Positions 1-8,476 of a DNA stretch of 64,000 nt are shown piece after piece (positions within the stretch are counted from its first letter, which is position 1; each line of letters opens with the position of its first letter). This DNA comes from CAVQJU01 sp963729215. GTDB lineage: Bacteria; Acidobacteriota; Vicinamibacteria; Vicinamibacterales; CAVVIG01. The DNA is taken from the NCBI GenBank assembly GCA_963729215.1, contig CAVSND010000030.1:124001-188000 (forward strand), read 5' to 3'. The translations under genes and the position numbers were made by a program. The notes beneath the pieces were generated by a model that saw only the letters and a program-made list of their open reading frames with translations, did no database searches and was not told the origin of the DNA.

Positions 1-426
1 GCCGGCTCGTCGAAGCACTGCAGCTTCTGCTACGAGCTTCGCCTGCACCGGGCGCGAGGCTACGGCGCGCTCAAGGCGATCCTCGAGATTCTGGGTGAGG
101 AAGAAGGGCTGACGCTGACGGAAATCTCGCTGCGGCTGCAGCGGACGCCCGGCTCCACGAAGGACTACCTGTCCTGGCTCGAAGACGTGGACCTGGTCAC
201 CGCGAGGCAGAAGCGCTACAGCTTCACCGATCCGCTGTTGCGCGTGTGGGTGCGCCTGCATTGCCGCGTCACGGCGCCGACCGAAGACGATCTCGCGCGC
301 GAAGTGCACCGCTACGCCCTGCCCCGCCTGCCGCAGCCGCCCGAGCCCCGCGAGCAGCCCGCCGAAGCCGCGTACGCGATGGCGTCGGCCGGCGGGTCGG
401 GATCCGGCATCATCGAAATCGACTGA
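1..426 (+). CDS. ATP-binding protein, C-terminal part (partial at window start)
   Basis: The frame is open from base 1 to a TGA at 424-426, so only the last 141 residues are visible and the ATPase core lies outside the window. A KHCSFC segment near the start is followed by a winged-helix-like stretch and by YSFTDPLLRVWVRLH. That last motif is typical of the C-terminal wHTH region of AAA/archaeal-type ATPases, which often accompany mobile or defence loci. The tail is rich in Pro, Glu and Ala. The family call rests on this one motif; a different wHTH protein is possible. Confidence 0.55.
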   Translation, partial: AGSSKHCSFCYELRLHRARGYGALKAILEILGEEEGLTLTEISLRLQRTPGSTKDYLSWLEDVDLVTARQKRYSFTDPLLRVWVRLHCRVTAPTEDDLAREVHRYALPRLPQPPEPREQPAEAAYAMASAGGSGSGIIEID

Positions 427-436
427 CCCGTTCCTC

Positions 437-475
437 GTTTTCCGTTTTCCGTTCTACGTTCTACGTTCTAGTTCC
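437..475. repeat. 7-bp tandem repeat array (element G)
   Basis: Five consecutive 7-mers, GTTTTCC GTTTTCC GTTCTAC GTTCTAC GTTCTAG, run from 437 to 471 in the gap between two convergent genes. The TAG stop of the minus-strand hydrolase (461-463) lies inside the array. The same GTTTTCC/GTTCTAC units recur at 36383-36422. There is no opposite arm here. Confidence 0.8.
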
Positions 476-1465
476 CAGGACTGGCAGCTTGATCAGCTTC
501 GCCGGATTGTCCTTGAACATCATGTTCAACTCTTTCTCGGTGAAGCCGGCGCCGCGCAGCGCCTTGGCCGCCAGCGCCAGGGCGTCGGGATGGTTGTTGC
601 CGGGCAAGCCGCTGTCGCTCGAGACAAAGGTCATTGCGGGTCCCACCTTGCGAATCGCGTCGAAGGCGCGGGCCTGGCCTGCCCCCTCGCGCGAGACCGT
701 TCCCGCGGTGACCTCGATGTAGGCGCCCAGCCTGGTCGCCTCCTGCATCTGCTCGACGGTCATCGCCCCGCCAAGGCCGAGCAGCGGGTGCGTGACGATC
801 ATGCGCTGGACACCCCGCTTCTTGGCTTCGCGCATGATCAGGAACGCCTCGTCCGGCGTCACGTGGCCGGTCGCAAGCGTCAGATCGTTCTGAGCGATGA
901 CCGAGAGCACTTCGAGCACCTCGGGGAGGAGCTGTCCGTTGCGCGACACGGCGACGAACGGGCGGTTCTCCTTGCCGGCCTTCACTTCCGGCTCGGAGTC
1001 GTGCGTCGGCATCCAGACGATGCGTCCCAGATGGCCGACGACGTCGGCCATGTACCGGACCGCCTGCGGATTCATTCCGCCGACCGGGGTGTCGAGCGAC
1101 ACGCCGCCGAACACTTCGAACCCCGGCGTCGCGTACTTGCGCGCGAGGTACGCGAGTCCGGCCGTCTCGGTCCAGTGATTCTTCAGGAGCACGCCACGCA
1201 TGCCGCGCTCCTGTGCCAGCTTCGCGACCTCGAAGCCGTCCCACGAGCGCGGATAGCTGTCCGGATCGCAGTGGGCGTGCAGGTCGATGGCGCCGATCAG
1301 TGCGGGGTCGGTCAGATGCTTGTCGACGGAGGGCGGATATTTTCGGTTCTTATACGACTCCCAGGCCGTCTGCGCACGAAGCGTGACGCCAGCCGTCCGC
1401 AACCCGACGGCAACAGCCATCACCGATCCGAGCACCACCATGAACCGCTTCTGTCCTGCCGTCAT
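461..1465 (-). CDS. Secreted DUF6282-type metal-dependent hydrolase (amidohydrolase-like)
   Basis: This 334-residue protein has a hydrophobic N-terminus (about residues 8-30) ending in LRAQ, which suggests export. Motifs expected of a TIM-barrel metallohydrolase follow: DLHAHCDPD near residue 62, LLKNHW near 95, ATGHVTPDE near 200, MIVTHPLLG near 222 and SSDSG near 283. These His and Asp residues could bind metal. DUF6282 proteins resemble amidohydrolases of the PHP/TIM type, but their substrates are unknown. The gene is convergent with the upstream ATPase. Its last codons are encoded by the 7-bp repeat array, which may have altered the original C-terminus. Confidence 0.7.
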   Translation of the reverse strand: MTAGQKRFMVVLGSVMAVAVGLRTAGVTLRAQTAWESYKNRKYPPSVDKHLTDPALIGAIDLHAHCDPDSYPRSWDGFEVAKLAQERGMRGVLLKNHWTETAGLAYLARKYATPGFEVFGGVSLDTPVGGMNPQAVRYMADVVGHLGRIVWMPTHDSEPEVKAGKENRPFVAVSRNGQLLPEVLEVLSVIAQNDLTLATGHVTPDEAFLIMREAKKRGVQRMIVTHPLLGLGGAMTVEQMQEATRLGAYIEVTAGTVSREGAGQARAFDAIRKVGPAMTFVSSDSGLPGNNHPDALALAAKALRGAGFTEKELNMMFKDNPAKLIKLPVLGTRT

Positions 1466-1497
1466 CGATCACCTCGTTCCGTGGAGAACGCCGGACC

Positions 1498-1626
1498 CGT
1501 GGAGAACGCAGAGGAGGGTCATAACGCAGAGATCGCAGAGATCGCCGAGAAGAGTACTTTGGAAAGTCAGTCTTTCTCTGCGATCTCCGCGATCTCTGCG
1601 TTTGAGAATGTCTCCGCGTTCTCAAA
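1498..1626. repeat. Gene-less palindromic element with 9-bp repeats (element A)
   Basis: The left arm repeats CGCAGAGAT with a 9-bp period (about 1520-1550) and the right arm carries the complement, CTCTGCGAT/CTCCGCGAT (about 1578-1606). About 25 bp separate the arms. Outer segments (GAGAACGCAGAGG on the left, TCTCCGCGTTCTC on the right) extend the pairing to roughly 60 bp per arm. It lies between two minus-strand genes, and its right edge touches the stop of the TonB receptor. A near-twin lies at 54238-54320. Confidence 0.8.
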
Positions 1627-4600
1627 AGTCGAATTGCCCACCGATCTTGAAATACCGCGCCGGCGCAATCCTCGTCGGCGTCAGCCAGGCGCCGCCCGGC
1701 ACGAACGAATTGTTGAAGGTGATCACTGTATCCGAGTTCGAGAGGTTGTAGACGTCGGCCGAAATAATCGCCCGCCTCGTCGTCCCGAACCTCAAGACCT
1801 TACTCAGGCGAAGATCGAAGTTATTGCGCACGGGCCCAAATACTGTGCCCGGCTGGATCAGGTTCACCGTGGCATTGGCGCCCCCCGAGAGAGGGCGGCC
1901 GAGCGGCTGCGGGCCTGCCGCGATGACCGCATTCGACGCGACATAGTTGGCGGCAATCTCCGGTCCCGGATTGCTTTGCCACGTCACGCTCGTCTGGATG
2001 TCCACCTTGGGGACCAGATACGAGGCGAGCCCGGTCACCGACGTGCGGTACGGTTCGACGACACGGCAATAGGGGTTCGTCACGGACGTTAAGAGTCCGC
2101 CTGCCGGCACGATGGCCGTGCTTGGCGTGGCCTCCGGCATCAGCGCCCGCACCGCGCAGGCGTCCGTCAGCCGACGCCCGGTGCTCGTGCCCCCTTGCAC
2201 GATAATGCCGTTCTGCAGGCGCGCGTTGACGCTGACATCCACTCCCTGCCAGTTCATGGTCTCCTCGCCGACCACGGACCCGAGTTCATGGAGGTTGCTG
2301 ACCTGACCGACTTTGTTCGGGTTCAGATCATAGAGGCCGCTGACAACCTGCCCCCCGCCCCCGGGTAACCGCGGATCGAGCGGGGCCCGGACGCTGAACG
2401 GCGTGTAGTCGGAGATGAGTGTCGATGTGTTGTCGACAATGGACAAGTTGCCCCACGAGTTCCGGTTGTAGCCGACGGTCAACGCCACACGGGGCATGAG
2501 CTCCTGCTGCACCGACACCCCCGTCGACCAGACGTAGGGGCGGTTTCCCCAACCGGTCACCATGTTGGGATCGTAGTTGGTGTTGAAGACCTCGGTCCCG
2601 AAGGATTGATTGGCCATGGGCCCGCAATCGCGCTGCGCCGTGGGGATCGCGAGATTGCAGCCCGGGCTGTTCGTAAAGTTGAAGTTCGTCGGGTTCAGCC
2701 ACGGCCGTGTCGTCATCGTGGGAATGCGGAAGATCGGGTTCATGTCCAGCCCGAACAACGAACTGAGACCTTCCACATATTTCCCGGTGTTGAATTTGAC
2801 AGCCGTCTTGCCGTTCCCGAACAGATCGTAGGCCACGCCCACTCGGGGCGTGATGTCCTTCCAGGCGATCCCCTGCGTGGACCCCGTGGGAAACGACACT
2901 TGCTTCGGCATGAGGATGTAGTCCTGACCACCAATCGGGTCGGACGTGTAGTTTGTAATGCCGTTGTCCCACCGCAGGCCGCCCTGCAGCGTCAGTCTGT
3001 TTCGGGTCCACTGATCCTGCGCGTACAGGTTGATGGGGATGACGTGGCGGCCCGTCCGAAGCCAGCCGGGATACGCGAGGTTCTCCGTGATTTGATTCGG
3101 CACGCCGTTGTTCGTCCGCACCTGGATGACGGTGCTGTCGTAGTAGTAGTTCTTCGTGGGCGTGCTGAACCCGCCCTGGTAGCCGAACTTCATATTGTGC
3201 GCGCCGCTGACGTAAGAGAGGGACGCTCGCCATTCCTGCGTCCCGATCTGGCTGGCGCTGAATCCGCCGTTCGCGAGCCCGGGGTGCCGGGAGATCAGGC
3301 CCGGGATCGAACAGTTGCAGCTCGGGATGTTGCCCGTTTGTTCGAGCTGCTGAATCATCAGCGGATTGTTGACGCCGCCGATGCCGCCGGTGCGCGGTCC
3401 ACCCCCACCGCTCTGGGTGTACGTGCCCTCGTAGGTGCCGATCCCCGCCTCCGCCAGCAGCCTGGCGTTGATCGGGAACGTCCAGGTGGCCTGCTGGATG
3501 CGGGACGGTTTGAAGAGGGTCAAGCCCGTGCCGTCGGGCGTCTGCGTCGGCGTGCCGCCGCCCTCGGCGCCAATGTAGTTGTACTGTTCCTGCCAGTACA
3601 ACGTCAGCTTGTTGCGTCGCGTCGCCTGCCACGTCAGACGCCCGATGATGTGCTGGTCGAATGAGTCCGTAAACGCCGGCTGCGACAGGTCGAAATCCAC
3701 CACCCACAGGTTCGGATTGTTGGCGTTCTTGTTGACCCACATACCGGGGACCGTGCTGTTCGACCCGACCTGGCGGTAGGTCACGTAGAACCAGAGCTTG
3801 TCCCGTTTGATGGGGCCGCCACCCATGGCATCCCAGTCGTACAGGCTCTTCAGCTTCGACGGCGCCCGCAGGCCCTGGTCCTTGAGCGACTGCGTGTAGT
3901 TGTCGCCCTGCATCCCGCCTGTCGCGCCGTTGACGAAGGCGGATCCTCTGAACGTGTTGCCGCCGTCCTTCGGGGTGATGTTAAGGATCACCCCGGCGCC
4001 CTCCGCTTCACCGAGCCCGCCGGACACGTTGATCACCACTTCCGACGCGCCGGCCGTGTTCAGGAGCTGACCGCCGGCAATGGCCTGGCCCGTGAAATCC
4101 GTGTTCAATCCATCGGTCTTCGTTCGTGAACCATAGGTGTTCCCGCCGTGGATGGTCCCTGCGAGTCCCCCGATGCCGCCCGCGATGCCACCGGAGTCGC
4201 CACCACCCACAGCGACGCCGGCCTGCGACACGTTCAGTCCGGGAATCAAGGACTGGATCCCGGAGGCATTCCGCGAGCTGGGGATGGCGGCGATCACGTC
4301 GCTGCTCACCGTCTGCTGCACGAGCACGCTCTGGACGTCCACGACCGGTGACTGACTCGTGACGGTGACCGATTCCGTCAGCGCACCAATGCTCAGATCG
4401 GCATTCACCGTGGCCACAAACCGGCCCGTGAGCTCGATGCCATCGCGCTTCATGGTCTTGAAGCCCGCCATCGAGACCGTCACCGAGTAAGTGCCCGGCC
4501 GGAGGTCGACGACGCGGTATTGCCCCGTTCCATCAGTGGTGACCGAACGCACCTTCTCAATGAGGACGTCGCTCGCCACTTCCACGGTCACGCCGGGTAA

Positions 4601-4732
4601 CACGGCACCGGACGCGTCCTTGACGAGGCCGGTAATGGCGGCCTGCGCGAGGGCAGCCGCCGGGAAGAGTAACAACACCGACAGTGCCGCTACCGACCGC
4701 CTGACAAAGCGGACCACTCCTGCTCGCTGCAT
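1622..4732 (-). CDS. Oar-like TonB-dependent outer membrane receptor with N-terminal carboxypeptidase-regulatory-like domain
   Basis: This is a 1036-residue outer membrane protein. It has a signal peptide (residues 1-29, LLLFPAAALAQA). A CarboxypepD_reg-like beta-sandwich follows at about 30-115 (ITGLVKDASGAVLPGVTVEV), then a plug region at about 120-260 and a long C-terminal beta-barrel ending in an aromatic residue (GGQFDF). This architecture is typical of the very large Oar/TonB receptor families of Acidobacteriota, thought to import oligosaccharides or other bulky nutrients. The ligand cannot be read from sequence. It diverges from a propeller sensor kinase at 4864, which may control it; that link is inferred from position only. 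Confidence 0.9.
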   Translation of the reverse strand: MQRAGVVRFVRRSVAALSVLLLFPAAALAQAAITGLVKDASGAVLPGVTVEVASDVLIEKVRSVTTDGTGQYRVVDLRPGTYSVTVSMAGFKTMKRDGIELTGRFVATVNADLSIGALTESVTVTSQSPVVDVQSVLVQQTVSSDVIAAIPSSRNASGIQSLIPGLNVSQAGVAVGGGDSGGIAGGIGGLAGTIHGGNTYGSRTKTDGLNTDFTGQAIAGGQLLNTAGASEVVINVSGGLGEAEGAGVILNITPKDGGNTFRGSAFVNGATGGMQGDNYTQSLKDQGLRAPSKLKSLYDWDAMGGGPIKRDKLWFYVTYRQVGSNSTVPGMWVNKNANNPNLWVVDFDLSQPAFTDSFDQHIIGRLTWQATRRNKLTLYWQEQYNYIGAEGGGTPTQTPDGTGLTLFKPSRIQQATWTFPINARLLAEAGIGTYEGTYTQSGGGGPRTGGIGGVNNPLMIQQLEQTGNIPSCNCSIPGLISRHPGLANGGFSASQIGTQEWRASLSYVSGAHNMKFGYQGGFSTPTKNYYYDSTVIQVRTNNGVPNQITENLAYPGWLRTGRHVIPINLYAQDQWTRNRLTLQGGLRWDNGITNYTSDPIGGQDYILMPKQVSFPTGSTQGIAWKDITPRVGVAYDLFGNGKTAVKFNTGKYVEGLSSLFGLDMNPIFRIPTMTTRPWLNPTNFNFTNSPGCNLAIPTAQRDCGPMANQSFGTEVFNTNYDPNMVTGWGNRPYVWSTGVSVQQELMPRVALTVGYNRNSWGNLSIVDNTSTLISDYTPFSVRAPLDPRLPGGGGQVVSGLYDLNPNKVGQVSNLHELGSVVGEETMNWQGVDVSVNARLQNGIIVQGGTSTGRRLTDACAVRALMPEATPSTAIVPAGGLLTSVTNPYCRVVEPYRTSVTGLASYLVPKVDIQTSVTWQSNPGPEIAANYVASNAVIAAGPQPLGRPLSGGANATVNLIQPGTVFGPVRNNFDLRLSKVLRFGTTRRAIISADVYNLSNSDTVITFNNSFVPGGAWLTPTRIAPARYFKIGGQFDF

Positions 4733-4863
4733 CTCGCCCTCCTCTGCTACGTAAAGATGCGGTAAGCCTAGCGACTTGATGTTCGTCCCGCTCTACCTAA
4801 ATGGAGGTATGAACACGCGCGCCGATTGACTTGCGTGGGGCGCGGCGTCAGAATCGCCGCCCG

Positions 4864-7791
4864 ATGCCGCGCGTATATCGCCTGGCGCTCGTCGTCCTGC
4901 TGGCGTTTCCTGCAGGCGCCTACTCGCACCCGTTCACGCCATCACGTCACGAGCCGCTCGGCGACTACACGGTCGCGACGTGGGGCGAACGCGACGGTGT
5001 GCCTCCCGGACGCATCCGCACGATCAGGCAGGACGGCGACGGCTACCTGTGGCTGGCCACGGACGCCGGACTCATGCGCTTCGACGGCGCCAGGTTCGAC
5101 GAGTGGCGCGGAACCGGCAGCAGCCGGCTGCCGTCCGGCGCAGCGACCGCGCTGCTGATCGCCCGCGATCGGAGCCTCTGGGTGGGCGTCACCGGCCCGT
5201 CGGCGATCGCCCGGGTCCGCAACGGCGCCTTCACGTTGTTCGGTCCGGGGGAAGGGCTCACCGGACGTTACGTGCTGTCGTTGACCGAGGATCGGGCCGG
5301 GACGATCTGGGCCGCGACGTTTCAGGGACTCTTTCAGTTTCGCGGCGATCGCTGGCGCGCGGTCGGGGCCGCCGAAGGACTGGCCGAAGGGCCGGTGCTC
5401 GGCACATACGAAGATCGCGAAGGACAGCTGTGGGTGGCGACGCAGTCGGCCGTGTTCAGGAAGGCTTCCGGCAGCGACCACTTCGATCAGATCGACGTGA
5501 TCGGGATTTCCAGCAACCTCTGGCAGAGTTTCAGCGAAGACGCCGCGGGCAGGGTCTGGATGACCGATTTCACCGAGGGCTACCGCCTCCCGGGGCATCG
5601 TCCGCCAGGCGTCGAGAAATCTCCGCGTCACGGCTTCGGCGTCCAGCTCCTGCACGATCGACGGGGAGACTTGTGGGTCGCGACGCAGGGACAGGGCCTG
5701 TGGCGCGTCCGCGCCGACGCGACGTCGGATGGCTTCCAGGCCGCCACGATTGCCGACGGACTCCTGAGCGATTCGGTGCAGGCCCTGTTCGAGGACCGCG
5801 AGGGCAACCTCTGGATGAGCACGCGCGACGGTCTCCAGCGGCTGTCACCGAGGCGCGTCAGGCCGATCAGGAACATGCCGATCGGCACGACCGTCGCCGT
5901 GACGCCGGACGGCAGCACCTGGGTGGGCACGGCTGGCGGGCTCACGCAGTTCTCGGCGGCGGGCCGGCGCGACTACGGTCCGGCGGACGGGCTGCCCGGA
6001 TCGGTGGTGATGGCCCTGCAGGCCGGCGAAGGCGACGACCTGTGGGTCTCGACCGAGCGCGGGGTTTCGCATTTCGCCCGGGGGCGGTTCTCACCGGTCC
6101 TGATTCCGCCAGGCGACGGGAGTCACCGCGTCACGGGCATGGTCGTCGCCGGCGGTACGTTGTGGCTGCGTGACTTCCACAGCCGTCTGTCGCAGTGGAG
6201 CGCAGGGCACACGACGGTGCCGGACGCAGTCCCCGACATGTTCCTGAAGGGCGTCACGACACTGCTCGCCGATCGCGCCGGGAGCGTCTGGATCGCTGCC
6301 GGAGGACAGATAGGCGTGGTGCCGTCGAACGGCCGCTTCCGCTCCTACAACCTTTCGATCGGCAGCATCGCCTGCATCTTCGAGGATGCGGGCGGCACGC
6401 TCTGGGTCGGCGGCGACGACGGTCTCAGCCTGCTGTCCGGCGACCGCTTCATTCCTGTCACGCACGGTGACGGATTCCCGGCCAACGTCCGGACCATCGT
6501 CGAAGACGACCTGGGATTCCTGTGGGTCGGCGTCGCCTCGGGCATCCTCCGCCTCGATCGACGCGAGCTGGTCGAGGCGAGCACGAATCCAGGCCATCCG
6601 CTGCGTTACCGGTTGTTCAACGCGGCTGACGGCGTCGCAGGCGCGCCGATGGGCGAAGGACGGCACTCCTCGGTGCGCGCGAGCACGGGCAAGCTGTGGT
6701 TCCTGACCACCAGCGGCGTCACGGTGGTGGACCCTCACAATCTCGGCGAGTCGCGGCCGATGCCGCCGGTCCGGATTGAGACCGTCACCGCCGACTCGCG
6801 AACGCTGGACGCCACTCCCGGCCTCCAGCTCGTTCCCCGGACGTCGCACGTACAGATCGCGTTCAGCGTCCTGACGCTGACCGATCCGGCCAGGGTTCGT
6901 TTCCGGTATCGCCTCGACGACTACGATCGCGACTGGGTGGACGCCGCGGCCGCGCGGCAGGCCTCGTACACCAACCTGCCCCCCGGACACTACCGGTTCC
7001 GCGTCCTGGCGAACGGCGGCGACGGCGTCTGGCGCGACCCGGGCGCCGTCTGGGACTTCGGCGTCGAGCCGATTTTCTATCAGACGAAGTGGTTTCAGGC
7101 GCTGTGTTTGTGCGCGGTCTGCCTGATGGTGTACGCATCGTGGCGGGTGCACGTCCGCCAGGTCCGCCGCCAATTCGCACTGGTACTCGCCGAGCGGATC
7201 CGCATGAGCCGCGCCATCCATGACACGCTGCTGCAGGGGCTGGCGGCGCTCGCGCTGCAGGTCGATGACTTGTCGCACACGGTGGCGACGTCGCCGCAGT
7301 CGGCACGCGACCGCATGCTGCGCATCCGGCGGCAGGTCGAGGACTCGATTCGCGAAGCACGGCACTCGATCTGGGACTTGCGCTCGCCCATGCTGGTGTC
7401 CCGCGATCTACCCAGGGCGCTTCGCGAGGCCGGCGAACGCGTTATCGCGGGCCGGCCGGTGGAACTCGACGTCAAGGTCTCAGGCTCGGCCCGGACATCG
7501 GCACCGCTGGTGGACGAACAGCTTCTGCTCATCGGCCAGGAGGCGCTCAGCAATGCCGTCCGTCACGGCGGCGCCACCATCGTGACGGTCGAACTCGATT
7601 ACCGCGATGACGAGACGCGGCTTCGCGTGAGGGACGACGGGTGCGGCTTCGATCCAGACGAAGCGAGCCGGCGGCAGGATCGCTACGGGCTCGTGAGCAT
7701 GCGCGAGCGCGCGGAACAGGTGCGCGGCCACGTCGTCATTTCCTCCGTGCCCGGCAAAGGCACGGACGTCCAGGCCATTGTTCCCGCATAA
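4864..7791 (+). CDS. Two-component regulator-propeller sensor histidine kinase
   Basis: The protein of about 975 residues starts with a signal peptide (LALVVLLAFPAGAYS). Repeated propeller blades follow, of the form DGYLWLATDAGLMRFDG, DREGNLWMSTRDGL and DLGFLWVGVASGI. A Y_Y_Y-type beta-sandwich comes next (RFRYRLDDYDRDW), then one membrane helix (about WFQALCLCAVCLMVYASW). The cytoplasmic kinase has a HisKA_3 helix with the phospho-acceptor His in RAIHDTLLQG and an HATPase domain with N-box EALSNAVRHGG and DDGCGFDPDE. It senses a periplasmic signal. ATG 4864 is preferred over the upstream TTG at 4831 because it places the signal peptide at the N-terminus. The regulator gene overlaps its 3' end. 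Confidence 0.93.
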   Translation: MPRVYRLALVVLLAFPAGAYSHPFTPSRHEPLGDYTVATWGERDGVPPGRIRTIRQDGDGYLWLATDAGLMRFDGARFDEWRGTGSSRLPSGAATALLIARDRSLWVGVTGPSAIARVRNGAFTLFGPGEGLTGRYVLSLTEDRAGTIWAATFQGLFQFRGDRWRAVGAAEGLAEGPVLGTYEDREGQLWVATQSAVFRKASGSDHFDQIDVIGISSNLWQSFSEDAAGRVWMTDFTEGYRLPGHRPPGVEKSPRHGFGVQLLHDRRGDLWVATQGQGLWRVRADATSDGFQAATIADGLLSDSVQALFEDREGNLWMSTRDGLQRLSPRRVRPIRNMPIGTTVAVTPDGSTWVGTAGGLTQFSAAGRRDYGPADGLPGSVVMALQAGEGDDLWVSTERGVSHFARGRFSPVLIPPGDGSHRVTGMVVAGGTLWLRDFHSRLSQWSAGHTTVPDAVPDMFLKGVTTLLADRAGSVWIAAGGQIGVVPSNGRFRSYNLSIGSIACIFEDAGGTLWVGGDDGLSLLSGDRFIPVTHGDGFPANVRTIVEDDLGFLWVGVASGILRLDRRELVEASTNPGHPLRYRLFNAADGVAGAPMGEGRHSSVRASTGKLWFLTTSGVTVVDPHNLGESRPMPPVRIETVTADSRTLDATPGLQLVPRTSHVQIAFSVLTLTDPARVRFRYRLDDYDRDWVDAAAARQASYTNLPPGHYRFRVLANGGDGVWRDPGAVWDFGVEPIFYQTKWFQALCLCAVCLMVYASWRVHVRQVRRQFALVLAERIRMSRAIHDTLLQGLAALALQVDDLSHTVATSPQSARDRMLRIRRQVEDSIREARHSIWDLRSPMLVSRDLPRALREAGERVIAGRPVELDVKVSGSARTSAPLVDEQLLLIGQEALSNAVRHGGATIVTVELDYRDDETRLRVRDDGCGFDPDEASRRQDRYGLVSMRERAEQVRGHVVISSVPGKGTDVQAIVPA

Positions 7792-8422
7792 CCACGGCGA
7801 ACGGCGCATTCGCGTGCTCTGCGTCGACGATCACCGTGTGATGCTGGACGGCCTCTCCCTGCTCATTGGCAGACAGCCGGACATGGAGGTGGTGGCCTCG
7901 GCCACGAGCGGCGAGGAGGCGGTGGAGCTGTTCGCGCGACACGAACCCGACGTGACGTTGATGGACCTGCAACTGCCGACGATGAGCGGTCTGGAGGCCA
8001 TCCAGACCATCTGCCGCGACCGTGAGGGCGCTCGCATCGTCGTGCTGACGATGTATCAGGGAGACGAGGACATCTACCGCGCGCTCGAAGCGGGGGCCGC
8101 GGCGTACGTCCTGAAGGACGCGCTCTCGGACGATCTGGTGTGCGTCATCCGGGATGTCCACACGGGCAAGCGTCCAATACCCTCGGACATCGCCGCGACG
8201 CTCGCCACGCGCCGGGAACACGCGGCGCTGACGCCGAGGGAAGTCGAGGTCGTGCGGCACGTCGCCGAGGGCCTTCGCAACAAGGAGATCGCGTTCGCGC
8301 TGGGCATCACCGAGCAGACGGCCAAGGTCCACGTGAAGAACATCCTGGCCAAGTTGAACGTGAACGACCGCACCGCCATCATCCCCATCGCGCTCAGGCG
8401 AGGCATCATTCACATACGGTGA
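7778..8422 (+). CDS. NarL/FixJ-family response regulator (LuxR-type HTH)
   Basis: This 214-residue regulator has an N-terminal receiver domain: acidic pair VDDH, phospho-acceptor Asp in LMDLQLP, conserved Lys in YVLKDALS. It has a C-terminal LuxR helix-turn-helix, LTPREVEVVRHVAEGL then EQTAKVHVKNILAKL. The only workable start is TTG at 7778, inside the last codons of the kinase gene. This 14-bp overlap implies translational coupling and identifies the two as a cognate pair. The final residues abut a 7-bp repeat array. Its targets are unknown; the divergent Oar-like receptor is a natural candidate by position. Confidence 0.92.
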   Translation: MFPHNHGERRIRVLCVDDHRVMLDGLSLLIGRQPDMEVVASATSGEEAVELFARHEPDVTLMDLQLPTMSGLEAIQTICRDREGARIVVLTMYQGDEDIYRALEAGAAAYVLKDALSDDLVCVIRDVHTGKRPIPSDIAATLATRREHAALTPREVEVVRHVAEGLRNKEIAFALGITEQTAKVHVKNILAKLNVNDRTAIIPIALRRGIIHIR

Positions 8423-8476
8423 GCTCGTGGCTCGTGCTCGAGCTCGTGGCTCGTCGTGGCTAGTGGTCGGTGGTCA
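8421..8476. repeat. 7-bp repeat array (element I)
   Basis: Degenerate heptamers GCTCGTG GCTCGTG, GCTCGTG GCTCGTC, then GTGGCTA GTGGTCG GTGGTCA occupy the gap between the convergent response regulator and RNase III genes. The last RNase III codons and its TAG stop (8460-8462) are inside the array. The array is single-armed. Confidence 0.7.

Noticed and set aside
1350..1625. 91-residue Arg/Ser-rich frame across element A
   Set aside because: It is a translation of the 9-bp repeat palindrome and has no other support.
590..2092. 500-residue open frame on the plus strand
   Set aside because: It lies antisense to the DUF6282 and TonB receptor genes, crosses the intergenic palindrome, and has the Arg/His-rich composition of a shadow frame in high-GC DNA.
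4794..4809. TACCT/AGGTA inverted repeat between the receptor and kinase genes as an operator
   Set aside because: Arms of only 5 bp with a 6-bp spacer are too weak to support a call.
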